Positions 27,925-36,774 are shown, counted from the first letter of the stretch. The stretch is 64,000 bases of DNA from Alkalihalobacterium chitinilyticum (GCF_029028005.1 NZ_JAOTPO010000001.1:372001-436000), one strand, 5' to 3'. Notes: generated by a model from the sequence alone, not told the origin. Made by a program: numbers and translations.

Positions 27925-28575
27925 CTACCCCTGCTTTTCAGCCATAAGTGATAATGCATTTAATGCAGCAACAGTAACTGGGCTTCCTCCTTTACGTCCC
28001 ATGTTTGTAATAAATGGGATATCTAATTTAGCAAGTTCTTCTTTTGATTCAGCAGCTGATACAAAGCCAACTGGCATCCCTATAACAAGTCCTGGTCTGG
28101 CCTCACCGTTCTTTACTAAACGAATTAATTCTAGTAATGCAGTAGGTGCATTACCAATCGCAAAAATTCCACCTTCAGCTTCTTTTATGGCTTTTCGTAT
28201 AGAAATAATCGCCCGCGTTGTATTCAGACGTTTTGCTTCTTCCATAACATCCGGATCAGAGATATACACATGAACACTCCCACCGAACTTTTCAATTCTA
28301 GGTTTACTAATCCCGACTTGAACCATTTGTACATCAGCGACCACTTTTTTTCCCGACTGAATCGCTTGAATCCCTGCTTGTACTGCGTCTCTATGAAAAA
28401 CAACACTACGCCCTAACTCAAAATCAGCAGACGCATGTATAATGCGCTGAACAACTGGATATTGTTCTTCTGTAAAATGGTGAACACCCAACTCGTCAGT
28501 GATCATTTGAAAACTTAACTCTTCAATTTCTTGTGGTTGTACGGTTAGCGGCTTAAATTCTGTTTGGAAATCCAT
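27925..28575 (-). CDS. cbiC: cobalt-precorrin-8 methylmutase
   Basis: CbiC moves the C11 methyl to C12 to give cobyrinic acid. The 216-residue protein has the active-site histidine region VVQRIIHASADFELGR and the GNAPTALLELIRL, GMPVGFVSAAESKEEL and GGSPVTVAALNAL segments of the precorrin-8X methylmutase family. ATG 28575 follows GAGGTG; the two upstream ATG-like starts lie inside cbiJ. Confidence 0.94.
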   Translation of the reverse strand: MDFQTEFKPLTVQPQEIEELSFQMITDELGVHHFTEEQYPVVQRIIHASADFELGRSVVFHRDAVQAGIQAIQSGKKVVADVQMVQVGISKPRIEKFGGSVHVYISDPDVMEEAKRLNTTRAIISIRKAIKEAEGGIFAIGNAPTALLELIRLVKNGEARPGLVIGMPVGFVSAAESKEELAKLDIPFITNMGRKGGSPVTVAALNALSLMAEKQG

Positions 28576-28579
28576 TTTA

Positions 28580-29347
28580 TTACACCTCAACTTTTTGATT
28601 TATTGTTTCTAAAACATCTTCGTAAGATCTGCATACGATGCCGTAGTCTATTTTGGGTCTTGAAATCATTACAATCGGTATGTTTAGTTCTTTAGCAGCT
28701 TCAACTTTTTCGTCCACTGACCCGACCTTTCCACTTTCTTTTGTAATCATGAGCGTTACACTATATTGTTTAAACAATGCGATGTTTAATTCTTTTGAAA
28801 AAGGACCTTGAATCGCTACAATATTTTTTTGTTCAACACCTAATACCTCGCATTTTTCCATATTATCTTTACGTGGCAGCATCCTTGCAATTAATCGGAC
28901 CCCATTTACATTCAATAGGTGTTCTGTAAAAATTTGCAGTGTTTTACTTCCGGTTGTAAGCATAACTGTGCCCTTTTTCTCTTTGGCAAGCAGTGCTGCT
29001 TCTTTATATGAAGAAACATGCGTAATCTGTCCAGTCTGACCTTGATACTCTTCCCGCTCATAACGTATATAAGGTACACGTGAGATACGGCTCGCTTTAA
29101 CTGCATTTTTTGATGCTTCTTCCGCAAATGGATGAGAAGCGTCGACGATCATTTCTATTCCTCTTTGTTCTATGAACACCGTCATTTCTTCAGCGGTTAA
29201 CCTTCCAACGACGGTTTCAATATTCGCTTCACGAAGAGAAATAGCCGCATTATCTGTTACGACCGAAGCCATAATGTCATGACCTGCGTCTCTTAGTGTT
29301 ATCGCCAATTCCCTTGCATCACTTGTCCCAGCTATTACATAAATCAT
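28580..29347 (-). CDS. cbiJ: cobalt-precorrin-6A reductase
   Basis: CbiJ reduces the C18-C19 double bond of cobalt-precorrin-6A with NAD(P)H. The 255-residue protein starts IYVIAGTSDARELAITL, a Rossmann-like nucleotide site, and has the family's VDASHPFAEEASKNA (about residues 68-82), ITKESGKVGSVDEKV and MISRPK segments. It lies 8 bases downstream of cbiX and ends 4 bases before cbiC. Confidence 0.92.
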   Translation of the reverse strand: MIYVIAGTSDARELAITLRDAGHDIMASVVTDNAAISLREANIETVVGRLTAEEMTVFIEQRGIEMIVDASHPFAEEASKNAVKASRISRVPYIRYEREEYQGQTGQITHVSSYKEAALLAKEKKGTVMLTTGSKTLQIFTEHLLNVNGVRLIARMLPRKDNMEKCEVLGVEQKNIVAIQGPFSKELNIALFKQYSVTLMITKESGKVGSVDEKVEAAKELNIPIVMISRPKIDYGIVCRSYEDVLETINQKVEV

Positions 29348-29355
29348 CTTTTATC

Positions 29356-30249
29356 CTACCTTTGAATTTCTTGCTGATGGTTGTGGTCATGAGTATGCCC
29401 ATGATGATGATCATGGTGGTCATGGTCGTGGTGATGATGTATATCCATATGTTCCATTGCATGAAGTCGGTATGAACAAACATCACAATTCAGCTTTGCT
29501 TCTCCTTGCAGTGCTTCTTGTGCCCTTTCAACAAAGATCGTTTTCAGAATAGGATGGAAACCAAAAAATTCAGTCATCGAAAACTGTAACTCTGGATACT
29601 CAACCTGAAAGCTTTGAAGCTTTTCAACCATTCGATCCATCAATATTCCTGTGAAGAAAAAATAAGGGATAATATAAATTTTCTTCACTCCAAGCTTTAT
29701 GGACCTGGCAACACCTTCTTCAACTGTAGGTGAAGTTACACCAATAAATGACAGTTCAACATTAACCATCTCTAATTTTTCAGAAAGCAATCTACCTATC
29801 TTGTAAAGCTCACTATTCGCATCTGCATCACTGCTGCCGCGACCGACTAATAAAATACCGACCTCTTCTTTTCCTTTGTCGTTAGAAAAGCCAACATCAA
29901 GTAGACGCGATTGTAAAATATCAAACACTTTATCATGAACACCGATTGGTCTACCATAATTAAATTCCACATGAGGATACATAGCTTTTGCTTCATCAAT
30001 TTCAACCGGAATATGTATTTTCGCATGCCCCGCTGAAAAAAACATCATTGGAACGAGGCCAACTTTCGTTGCTCCTTGATCCACACATCGTTTTATCCCT
30101 TCACGTATCGTTGGAGTGGAAAACTCTAAAAAGCAAGTTTCAACGATTGGATACGGTATATCACCTTTCATTGACTCAACAAATTGAAGAAGTTGTTCAT
30201 TACCTTCCCGCTTTTTTGTACCGTGACCGATAAATAAAATTGCATTCAT
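29356..30249 (-). CDS. cbiX: sirohydrochlorin cobaltochelatase with histidine-rich tail
   Basis: CbiX inserts cobalt into sirohydrochlorin at the start of the anaerobic pathway. The 297-residue protein is the long CbiX form: two chelatase half-domains, each with a conserved start (ILFIGHGTKKREGN and ILLVGRGSSDADAN) and metal-binding histidine region (FFSAGHAKIHIP). After these comes a CDVC pair, and the last 30 or so residues are almost only His, Asp and Gly (from HHHHDHDHHDHHH to DHNH). The tail should bind cobalt or another divalent metal; similar tails are known for Bacillus CbiX. ATG 30249 is preceded by AAAGGAGG. Confidence 0.94.
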   Translation of the reverse strand: MNAILFIGHGTKKREGNEQLLQFVESMKGDIPYPIVETCFLEFSTPTIREGIKRCVDQGATKVGLVPMMFFSAGHAKIHIPVEIDEAKAMYPHVEFNYGRPIGVHDKVFDILQSRLLDVGFSNDKGKEEVGILLVGRGSSDADANSELYKIGRLLSEKLEMVNVELSFIGVTSPTVEEGVARSIKLGVKKIYIIPYFFFTGILMDRMVEKLQSFQVEYPELQFSMTEFFGFHPILKTIFVERAQEALQGEAKLNCDVCSYRLHAMEHMDIHHHHDHDHHDHHHGHTHDHNHQQEIQR

Positions 30250-30281
30250 TGCACTTCCTCCTTTATATTTAGCACCGTCTA

Positions 30282-31895
30282 TTAATCCCCACAAGCCATA
30301 TCTACTACCACTTGCTCGGGAACTTCCTTGTAATAAAATCCTTCTACAACTTGTACTCGTTTAAAAAACTTATGGAATCGCTCATTCGGTAATCCTCGAT
30401 CTTTGTAATCTTCTATGATCCTAACAACGAGGTCAACAAGCTTTCCTCCTTCCAACCCTTCAGCAACAAGCTGTCCGACATGAGCATTTCTCCCTGTCGT
30501 TTTAGCTCCTAAAAATAAATCAAATCCTTTCTTACGATAAATGATCCCTATATCATTTGTTGGTGCACTATAGCAGGCCATTCCACAGCCGTTAAATCCA
30601 ATATTCATTTGCTTCGGTACTGAAATTCCGCCGATTAGTTGTTGAAGTAGTTCTACTTGTGGAATCGAGTCGGCTTTTTCACCATCACAAAAATCACATG
30701 CTTTTATGTTGACCACATCACCTGTTGGAAGAAGTAAAAAGCCTGCATTTCCTAAGTTTTCCGTCATTTCACTTGGATTGGATGTCTTAACGGATACTTT
30801 AATTAGGTGATCTGGTGTATACTCAAGTGTTGCTCCCTCTCCTACCGTTTCTACCAATGCTGCCAATTGTTGCGGTGTTATTTTTTTATTCGCAATCCCA
30901 GGTGAAACTGCAAACTCAAAAATATCTTCCTGTTGAAACTCGATTCCTTTTTGTCGGCTGTTTTCTAGTCGTTTTGTTTTAATAACCAGTTTTGAAAGTG
31001 CCTCTTCTGCCAGCACCTGCGGACTGAGCGGTCTGTCAGCTATTTGTCTTTCATCTTCTATCCCCCCATGAAGTGCCCACGGTTCTGCTTCTTTTTTTAA
31101 CCGTTCATGTGGTTTAAGTTGTTGTTCAGTCTCATTCAATGTATATTTTCGTTGATACCCTCTCGGCGTAATCATTTTTCCGTCATAGATGAACGTAGAA
31201 TTATTTCCGATAATGACCGTGGTTAACATTCCTATTTCATGGTCTAACATATGCTCTAAATCAGTAATAACAATTTGTTCTCTTTCTCGATAAGCACTTT
31301 TCACCAATCCAACTGGTGTGTCTGGTGAACGATACTTTAATAAAATCTTTTGTGTCTCGACAATTTGTCTTGTTCTTTTCCCGCTTCGTGGATTGTATAA
31401 CGCGATTACGAAATCAGCTTCAGCAGCAGCATCCACTCGCTTTTTTATTAAGTCCCACGGTGTTAAATGGTCGCTTAAACTAATCGTACATGCATCATGC
31501 ATGATTGGTGCTCCTAATAGCGATCCACAGGAATTGATAGCCGAAATGCCAGGTATAATTTCTACCTCAACACCCGCTTCTTCCTTCCAGCCTTTTTGGA
31601 TGAGAACTTCATACACAAGGCCAGCCATACCATAAACACCTGAGTCTCCACTAGAAATAACGGCTACTTTTTTTCCTGTTTCCGCTTGGCGAACAGCTTC
31701 TTGTGCTCGACTCACTTCTTCTGTCATACCTGTGCGTACAATATCTTGAGTGGTAATTAACGGACGAATTAAATCAACGTATGTACTATACCCGATGATG
31801 GAATCGGCTTCTAAAATGGCTTCTTTCGCTCTAAAGGTCATATGCTGTTCACTACCAGGTCCAAATCCGATAATTAGTAGCTTACCTCGCTGCAT
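30282..31895 (-). CDS. cbiH60: CbiH60: precorrin-3B C17-methyltransferase fused to a ferredoxin/sulfite-reductase-like domain
   Basis: This 537-residue enzyme carries out C17 methylation and ring contraction. Residues 1 to about 245 are a tetrapyrrole methylase (LLIIGFGPGSEQHMT; VAVISSGDSGVYGMA; GISAINSCGSLLGAP). A linker of about 60 residues leads to a C-terminal nitrite/sulfite-reductase-like domain with cysteines in KACDFCDGEK and GFNGCGMACYSA that can carry an iron-sulfur cluster. This is the arrangement of B. megaterium CbiH60, a homologue of CbiH plus a CobG-like part. It is the first gene of the operon, directly downstream of the B12 riboswitch. Confidence 0.94.
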   Translation of the reverse strand: MQRGKLLIIGFGPGSEQHMTFRAKEAILEADSIIGYSTYVDLIRPLITTQDIVRTGMTEEVSRAQEAVRQAETGKKVAVISSGDSGVYGMAGLVYEVLIQKGWKEEAGVEVEIIPGISAINSCGSLLGAPIMHDACTISLSDHLTPWDLIKKRVDAAAEADFVIALYNPRSGKRTRQIVETQKILLKYRSPDTPVGLVKSAYREREQIVITDLEHMLDHEIGMLTTVIIGNNSTFIYDGKMITPRGYQRKYTLNETEQQLKPHERLKKEAEPWALHGGIEDERQIADRPLSPQVLAEEALSKLVIKTKRLENSRQKGIEFQQEDIFEFAVSPGIANKKITPQQLAALVETVGEGATLEYTPDHLIKVSVKTSNPSEMTENLGNAGFLLLPTGDVVNIKACDFCDGEKADSIPQVELLQQLIGGISVPKQMNIGFNGCGMACYSAPTNDIGIIYRKKGFDLFLGAKTTGRNAHVGQLVAEGLEGGKLVDLVVRIIEDYKDRGLPNERFHKFFKRVQVVEGFYYKEVPEQVVVDMACGD

Positions 31896-31956
31896 CTACT
31901 TCATCTCCTTTAATGGTTATTTAATTTCTAAAAGTACATTTAGGCCAATACACCAA

Positions 31957-32000
31957 ATAAAAAAGCACCCCTAACCATAGAGTAATGGTTAGAGATGCTT
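31957..32000 (-). terminator. expression-platform terminator of the cobalamin riboswitch
   Basis: Minus-strand stem AAGCATCTCTAACCAT (31985-32000) pairs with ATGGTTAGGGGTGCTT (31963-31978) and is followed by TTTTTTATTT. It sits between the aptamer and cbiH60. Confidence 0.9.
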
Positions 32001-32089
32001 GTAACTTCCTCGCAAATAAATTAATTCGCATGAATAACTAGACACAGAAAATCTGCTCTCTAACACCTCCCTATCTCCCGTAGGTCAGA

Positions 32090-32260
32090 CAGTGTTGTTA
32101 GAAAAGGCAGGTCTCCTGGCTCATGGTTATTGCAATCTATTCCTTCCCATTCAAAGAACAGTGGTTTAATAGACTACAACCAAATTACAGTGGCGGGACC
32201 GCGTCGGACTTTCACCGAACTTCCCTTTTAAAGATTTTAATAGAGTTCTACTTGAAATTA
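32090..32260 (-). promoter_or_regulatory. cobalamin (AdoCbl) riboswitch aptamer
   Basis: Minus-strand hallmarks are AAAAGGGAAGTTCGGTGAAA, GTCCGACGCGGTCCC, the B12 box GCCACTG (plus strand 32188-32194) and the 3' GAGCCAGGAGACCTGCC element. Cobalamin binding should favour the terminator downstream and shut the twelve-gene operon. Confidence 0.95.
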
Positions 32261-32329
32261 TTTATAAATTCCGGTAAATGAACAATGTTAAAATCTTTAC
32301 CCTTTCCCAACATATGTGATTGTATTAAA

Positions 32330-32359
32330 AGATTAATGGAAAAGATAAAGGTTTGTCAA
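32330..32359 (-). promoter_or_regulatory. sigma-A promoter of the cobalamin operon
   Basis: Minus-strand TTGACA (32354-32359), 18-base spacer, TAATCT (32330-32335), about 70 bases upstream of the aptamer and just after the bioB stop. Confidence 0.65.
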
Positions 32360-32393
32360 TCTTTTTTAAAAATTATCTAAAATTGTCGATTGA

Positions 32394-33395
32394 TTATAGT
32401 GCACATTCTTCTATTTCAAAGCCTAAATCTTCAATAATGTTATGGTCTTCTGTAACTGCTTGGCCTTTCGTAGTTAAATAGTCTCCTACAAATATGGAAT
32501 TTGCAGCAAATAACGCTAAGGGTTGTAATGTACGGAGGTTTACTTCTCTTCCTCCTGAAACACGAATTTCTTTTGGAGGGTTTATGAAACGCATCAAAGC
32601 TAGTACTTTTAGTGATTTCATCGGTTTCGTCCGTTTGTAGTTTTCTAATGGAGTTCCTGGAATGGCATGTAAAAAGTTCACTGGGATGGAGTCAGCATCA
32701 ATTTCTCGTAACGAATACGCAATCTCAACAATTTGCTCATCGGTCTCACCCATCCCAATAATACAGCCAGAACAAGGAGACATACCTGCTGCCTTCACTT
32801 CTTCAACCGTATTTACACGGTCATCATAGGAGTGAGTAGAAGTAATGTTCGCATGATTGTCCTTATGTGTATTAAGGTTATGGTTATAACGATGAACTCC
32901 TGCTTCTTTTAACTTTTTAGCTTTTTCATCGCTTAAAATTCCCAGGCATGCACAGATTTTAAGTGGCATTGTCGCCGTAATTTCACTAACCGCATCAATA
33001 ACTTGATCAACTTCTTTTTCAGTAGGACCTCGCCCGCTCGCAACAATACAATATGTACCAGCTTTTCTATTCATAGCTTCTTTGGCACCTGCGATTAGAG
33101 TCTCCTTATCTAATAACGAATACTTTTCAACGGGCGCTGATGAAACGATCGATTGTGAGCAATACCCGCAGTCTTCGGGACATAACCCACTTTTAGCATT
33201 AAAAATCATATTCAGTTTTACTTTTTTTCCGTAATAGTGTTTTCTTACACGAAAAGCGGCTTGCATAATTGGTAAAACTTCATCATCATCTGCTTGAAGA
33301 ATACTCACTCCCTCTTCAATGGTTAATAATTCACCATTTAAAGCTTTATCTGCATACTGTTCCCATATACTTTTTGTTGATGTTGTTGTCGTCAT
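32394..33395 (-). CDS. bioB: biotin synthase
   Basis: BioB is the radical-SAM enzyme that inserts sulfur into dethiobiotin. The 333-residue protein has the cluster motif CPEDCGYCSQS (Cys72, Cys76, Cys79), the GRGPTEKEVDQV segment, YNHNLNTHKDNHANITSTHS (a substrate- and cluster-binding strand) and GETDEQIVEIAYSLREIDADSIPVNF, only parts of which are quoted. The start is ATG 33395 within GGGAGAAG, with a TTG at 33416 as an alternative. It stands alone, without the other bio genes, between the siroheme and cobalamin operons. A possible BirA site lies upstream. Confidence 0.95.
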   Translation of the reverse strand: MTTTTSTKSIWEQYADKALNGELLTIEEGVSILQADDDEVLPIMQAAFRVRKHYYGKKVKLNMIFNAKSGLCPEDCGYCSQSIVSSAPVEKYSLLDKETLIAGAKEAMNRKAGTYCIVASGRGPTEKEVDQVIDAVSEITATMPLKICACLGILSDEKAKKLKEAGVHRYNHNLNTHKDNHANITSTHSYDDRVNTVEEVKAAGMSPCSGCIIGMGETDEQIVEIAYSLREIDADSIPVNFLHAIPGTPLENYKRTKPMKSLKVLALMRFINPPKEIRVSGGREVNLRTLQPLALFAANSIFVGDYLTTKGQAVTEDHNIIEDLGFEIEECAL

Positions 33396-33430
33396 CTTCT
33401 CCCAACCTTTCGTCAACTATCTTTTAATAT

Positions 33431-33459
33431 AAGTTAACATTAAATGATGAGGTTGACAA
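33431..33459 (-). promoter_or_regulatory. possible BirA operator upstream of bioB
   Basis: Minus-strand TTGTCAACC (33451-33459) and TGTTAACTT (33431-33439) resemble the two halves of the Bacillus BirA operator (TTGTTAACC...GGTTAACAA), with one and three mismatches. The 11-base spacer is shorter than usual, so this is tentative. Confidence 0.35.
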
Positions 33460-33529
33460 GAATTATTTGCCATTTTATTAAAGAGCAGATCAAGCAATTA
33501 TTACTGTGATTTTCGATGTTCAAAGTTGT

Positions 33530-33564
33530 TAAAAATAAAAAAAGAGCAGCCATTATCACTGCTC
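33530..33564 (-). terminator. intrinsic terminator of the siroheme operon
   Basis: GAGCAG and CTGCTC (33544-33549 with 33559-33564) form a stem followed on the minus strand by TTTTTTTATTTTT. The stem overlaps the last codons of sirC. Confidence 0.8.
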
Positions 33565-34188
33565 ATGTTGCATATCTATGTATTGTTGCATACGATTTTT
33601 AAACCATATTTCCCGCTCCGAATGATAGATGACATCATCGGCGATCAACTCAGTAAGAAACTGACGACAAACCTTTTTATCTCTAATATTTTCTATAATC
33701 TGTCTTCGCGACTCCCTTAAAAATTCAACATAGTCTTCATATTCTTGTCCATATTCTTCACTGAGTTGGTTGACAATTTTCTTAGCTAACATAGGACTTG
33801 CCCCTTCAGTTGAAACAGAAATCGTAAGCTTTCCTCGTTGTAACGTTGACACCATATGAAAGTCACTTAATTCAGGTTGATCAACGATGGTTATTAACTG
33901 ATTCGGCTTTCGATCTTGATAAACGGATAAATTTACCTCAGGGTCGTTTGTAGCTGCTATAATTAGAAATGCTTGATCTAAATACACTTTCTTATATACA
34001 GATTGAATCCATTGTACCGACTGATTTTCAACTAACTCCGCTAGTTTCTCGCTTAATTGAGGTGAAACGACTGTTAATTTAGCCCCATGACTTACTATTT
34101 TTATAACTTTTCGTTCGGCGATGTTTCCACCGCCAATAATAACGACCGGCTTATCCTTGAGGTTCAAACTAATTGGCATGAAGCTCAT
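33556..34188 (-). CDS. sirC: precorrin-2 dehydrogenase (siroheme synthesis)
   Basis: SirC oxidises precorrin-2 to sirohydrochlorin with NAD+. The 210-residue protein has an N-terminal Rossmann domain (PVVIIGGGNIAERKV) and a small helical C-terminal dimerisation region, matching SirC/YlnF and the front part of CysG. The segment STEGASPMLAKKIVNQL is a family landmark. Its start lies inside the end of sirB (20-base overlap), so the two are coupled. Siroheme is the cofactor of assimilatory sulfite and nitrite reductases. Confidence 0.92.
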   Translation of the reverse strand: MSFMPISLNLKDKPVVIIGGGNIAERKVIKIVSHGAKLTVVSPQLSEKLAELVENQSVQWIQSVYKKVYLDQAFLIIAATNDPEVNLSVYQDRKPNQLITIVDQPELSDFHMVSTLQRGKLTISVSTEGASPMLAKKIVNQLSEEYGQEYEDYVEFLRESRRQIIENIRDKKVCRQFLTELIADDVIYHSEREIWFKNRMQQYIDMQHEQ

Positions 34189-34942
34189 GATGACTGCCTT
34201 TCATTAACTCTATTGTTTTTGAATAAATTAAGTTTCTAATTTGCTCGTGATACCCTAGAAAATTGCATAAATGTACTTGTTTATGATCAGTTGTTTCTAA
34301 ATCGATAATCGCTCGCCCCATTCTTTTCATGAGTACGCCGGTAAATAATAGATATGGCATGACATAGATAATCTCATTATCTCCCTCTATGATTTGTTTT
34401 AGGCCGTCTTCAAATATCGGTTCAGAGGCTGCTAAATAACTAGGAGTTACTTGATTTAGTTGGAGCTTTTCTTTTAATCGTCTTGCAATTTCTTCAAAAT
34501 CGGCCTTAGCCTCCATATCACTACTGCCCCTTCCGACAAGTAAAACAGAAGCCTTAATCTTATCATTTGTCTCTTTTTGAAAACCTTTTTCTTGTAAACG
34601 GTCGAATACGATGTCGATCATACGATCATCGACTCCAATAGGAGAACCATATATAAATTGAACCTCAGGGTAAAGCTCTTTTGCTTTTCCAATTTCCTCA
34701 GGAATATCTTTTTTAGCATGTCCCGCTTCTAGTAATAAAACGGGTTGAATAAATATTCTTGTCGCTCCTTGTTCAATACAACTTTTAATCCCGTCTTGGA
34801 TTGTCGGTTTTGTTAATTCAATAAAAGCAACCTCTTTGATTAATAATGGCAGCATCTCCATGACCTTATTGATAAACACCAGAAATTGTTTATTTCCTGC
34901 ATTAATTCTTGAGCCATGCCCAATATATAATACTCCATCCAT
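34169..34942 (-). CDS. sirB: sirohydrochlorin ferrochelatase
   Basis: SirB inserts iron into sirohydrochlorin to complete siroheme. The 257-residue protein has two CbiX-type half-domains (VLYIGHGSRINAGN, VLLVGRGSSDMEAK) and the metal-ligand histidine stretch LLLEAGHAKKDIP. Unlike the cobaltochelatase at 29.4-30.2 kb it has no CDVC pair and no histidine tail, and it lies with siroheme genes, which supports the iron assignment. It follows cobA-hemD by 17 bases and overlaps sirC. Confidence 0.9.
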   Translation of the reverse strand: MDGVLYIGHGSRINAGNKQFLVFINKVMEMLPLLIKEVAFIELTKPTIQDGIKSCIEQGATRIFIQPVLLLEAGHAKKDIPEEIGKAKELYPEVQFIYGSPIGVDDRMIDIVFDRLQEKGFQKETNDKIKASVLLVGRGSSDMEAKADFEEIARRLKEKLQLNQVTPSYLAASEPIFEDGLKQIIEGDNEIIYVMPYLLFTGVLMKRMGRAIIDLETTDHKQVHLCNFLGYHEQIRNLIYSKTIELMKGSHHELHAN

Positions 34943-34959
34943 CTTTTACACCCTCTTCC

Positions 34960-36426
34960 TTACACACTTTCAACCTGAGATTGCTTCAGCAGGTAATCGA
35001 CCAAAGCAGAATGAGATGGTTCATTTAAAATATGGTTAACTTTAAATCCAGCTTTTGATGCTGCTTGAGCAGACTTTTCTCCATAGCAGATTATTTCTAA
35101 TTTTAATAATTCCGTAAAAAGTTGTGGAGAAATCTGTTCTGCCCCATTTTGTAATTCTAGTACTGATTTTGCACTTGGAATGATAATTGTCGATAACAAC
35201 TGATCATCCATCAAACGTTGCAACACAATTTGCGAGGCGTTCGTAATTTGATTTTCATGGGTAACCATTTTGTCTGTATTTGTAAATACTTCTACTGCTT
35301 TTTCTTCACCGACAATTAAATGATTAACCAAGTCTACTATATCTTGAACTTTTTCAGCCATACAACCATATTTTCGAAGCTGTTGAAGTGACTTATCAGA
35401 AAGAACTTGAAACTTCGCTTGGATTGACCGTATATCAATTCGTTGTATATGTAACCATTCAAAGAAATAACGAATACTGTCTGGTGATGTAAAAGTGATT
35501 TTATCATATTTATTTATCTTTTTAGTTATTTCATTATTTTGACTGGATAATAAAAATGATGTCTCTTCAAACGAAGGATAATTGTAGACATCTGCACCTA
35601 ACTCACTTAGTTTCTCTTCTAGTATGCTTTTTTCAGCGCTTGTCCGTGCTACTAGTATTTGTTTCCCGATTAGAGGTTTCGTCTCGAACCATTTAATCTT
35701 CTTTCGTAACGCTACAATGTCACCAACTAATGTTATCGCTGGATTTTGAAACTTTGTTTTTTCGACCTTATCGCCGATTGTTTCTAATGTCCCTACTAAC
35801 GTTTTTTGTCTTCCGTACGTCCCCCATTGAATTAAAATGACAGGCGTATCGGCAGGGCGTCCATGCTTCATTAATTGCGTCGCAATATGAAAGATATTAC
35901 TAACTCCCATATAAAAAGCGATCGTATCGATCCCTTTTGCAAGAGAACTCCAATCAATTAACGGTTCGCCTGAAGTTGATTTATCATGTCCTGTTACAAC
36001 GGCAAATGTTCCTCCATACTCACGATGAGTCACTGGAATTCCAGCGTAGCTTGCGGCCGCAATACTTGAGGTTATTCCTGGGATTATTTCAAAAGCAATG
36101 TCTGCTTGAGCTAAGCTATCCGCTTCTTCCCCCACCCGTCCAAATACACTTGGGTCACCACCTTTTAAACGAACAACAACCTTTCCAGCTAACCCATGTT
36201 CAACAAGAGTTTCATTGATTTTTTCTTGTCTCATAATGTGACGCTTTGGAAGCTTTCCTGCATAAATCAATTCAGCATTTGGCTTGGCCAGTAACAAAAG
36301 CGTAGGGTTCACTAACCGGTCATAAACAATAACATCTGCTTGTTCAATTACTTTTTTCGCTTTAATTGTAAGTAGCCCCGCATCCCCTGGTCCTGCACCT
36401 ACTAAATAAATTATACCTTTTTTCAT
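34960..36426 (-). CDS. fused uroporphyrinogen-III C-methyltransferase and uroporphyrinogen-III synthase
   Basis: Residues 1 to about 245 are a SUMT (IIYLVGAGPGDAGLLT, VVRLKGGDPSVFGRVGEEA, TSSIAAASYAGIPVTHREY). Residues about 250-488 look like a HemD domain (IGKQILVARTSAEK start, the TFTSPDSIRYFFEWL segment, and a second half ending in a GFKVNHI...HSALVDYL region). Together they would cyclise hydroxymethylbilane and methylate the product. The gene leads the siroheme operon. It is a second SUMT besides cobA at 19.8 kb. The HemD half is divergent, so its activity should be tested. Confidence 0.88.
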   Translation of the reverse strand: MKKGIIYLVGAGPGDAGLLTIKAKKVIEQADVIVYDRLVNPTLLLLAKPNAELIYAGKLPKRHIMRQEKINETLVEHGLAGKVVVRLKGGDPSVFGRVGEEADSLAQADIAFEIIPGITSSIAAASYAGIPVTHREYGGTFAVVTGHDKSTSGEPLIDWSSLAKGIDTIAFYMGVSNIFHIATQLMKHGRPADTPVILIQWGTYGRQKTLVGTLETIGDKVEKTKFQNPAITLVGDIVALRKKIKWFETKPLIGKQILVARTSAEKSILEEKLSELGADVYNYPSFEETSFLLSSQNNEITKKINKYDKITFTSPDSIRYFFEWLHIQRIDIRSIQAKFQVLSDKSLQQLRKYGCMAEKVQDIVDLVNHLIVGEEKAVEVFTNTDKMVTHENQITNASQIVLQRLMDDQLLSTIIIPSAKSVLELQNGAEQISPQLFTELLKLEIICYGEKSAQAASKAGFKVNHILNEPSHSALVDYLLKQSQVESV

Positions 36427-36774
36427 TTTAGCTTCCCCTTTATCGTTCGAGTTCTAATTATTTTATTTATGTACTTTAAGTTCATTCATATACACTTCAT
36501 ACGAATTTGTACTCGTCCTTCTTTTATACCCGAGTTTATTTATATGTTTTATAAATTATATTAAAAATTAACCATACTTGCAACTAAAAAAACGCTTAGC
36601 TGATGCTGTCAAACAAGCGCATGTGTAACAGAGTTAACATTGACTTCTTTACTTTAGTTATCACAAACCTATCTCATAAATAAAAAGTGCCCGCTATCTT
36701 GAATAGTACTGTACAAGAGCAAATACGTTTGGTCTTGTACATTCTAACATTCAAGGTAAACAGGCACTTCAGTT
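36427..36774 (-). other. intergenic region with siroheme-operon promoter and a long hairpin
   Basis: No gene was found. The siroheme promoter is TTGCAA (36578-36583), 17-base spacer, TATAAT (36555-36560) on the minus strand. An 85-base imperfect hairpin (36685-36769; outer arms AAGTGCC/GGCACTT, inner arms around GTACAAGA/TCTTGTAC) directly follows the PAS-GGDEF-EAL stop and is followed on the minus strand by TTTTTATTTAT, so it acts as an unusually long terminator of that gene. Confidence 0.65.

Noticed and set aside
27710-28273. Open plus-strand frame of 187 codons across cbiD and cbiC
   Set aside because: It is antisense to two well-supported genes, with no ribosome-binding site; serine/alanine-rich shadow of GC-richer coding sequence.
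29380-29450. Tandem-repeat-like or microsatellite DNA (ATGATG/GTGGTC)
   Set aside because: It is the codon run for the histidine tail of CbiX and is explained by coding.
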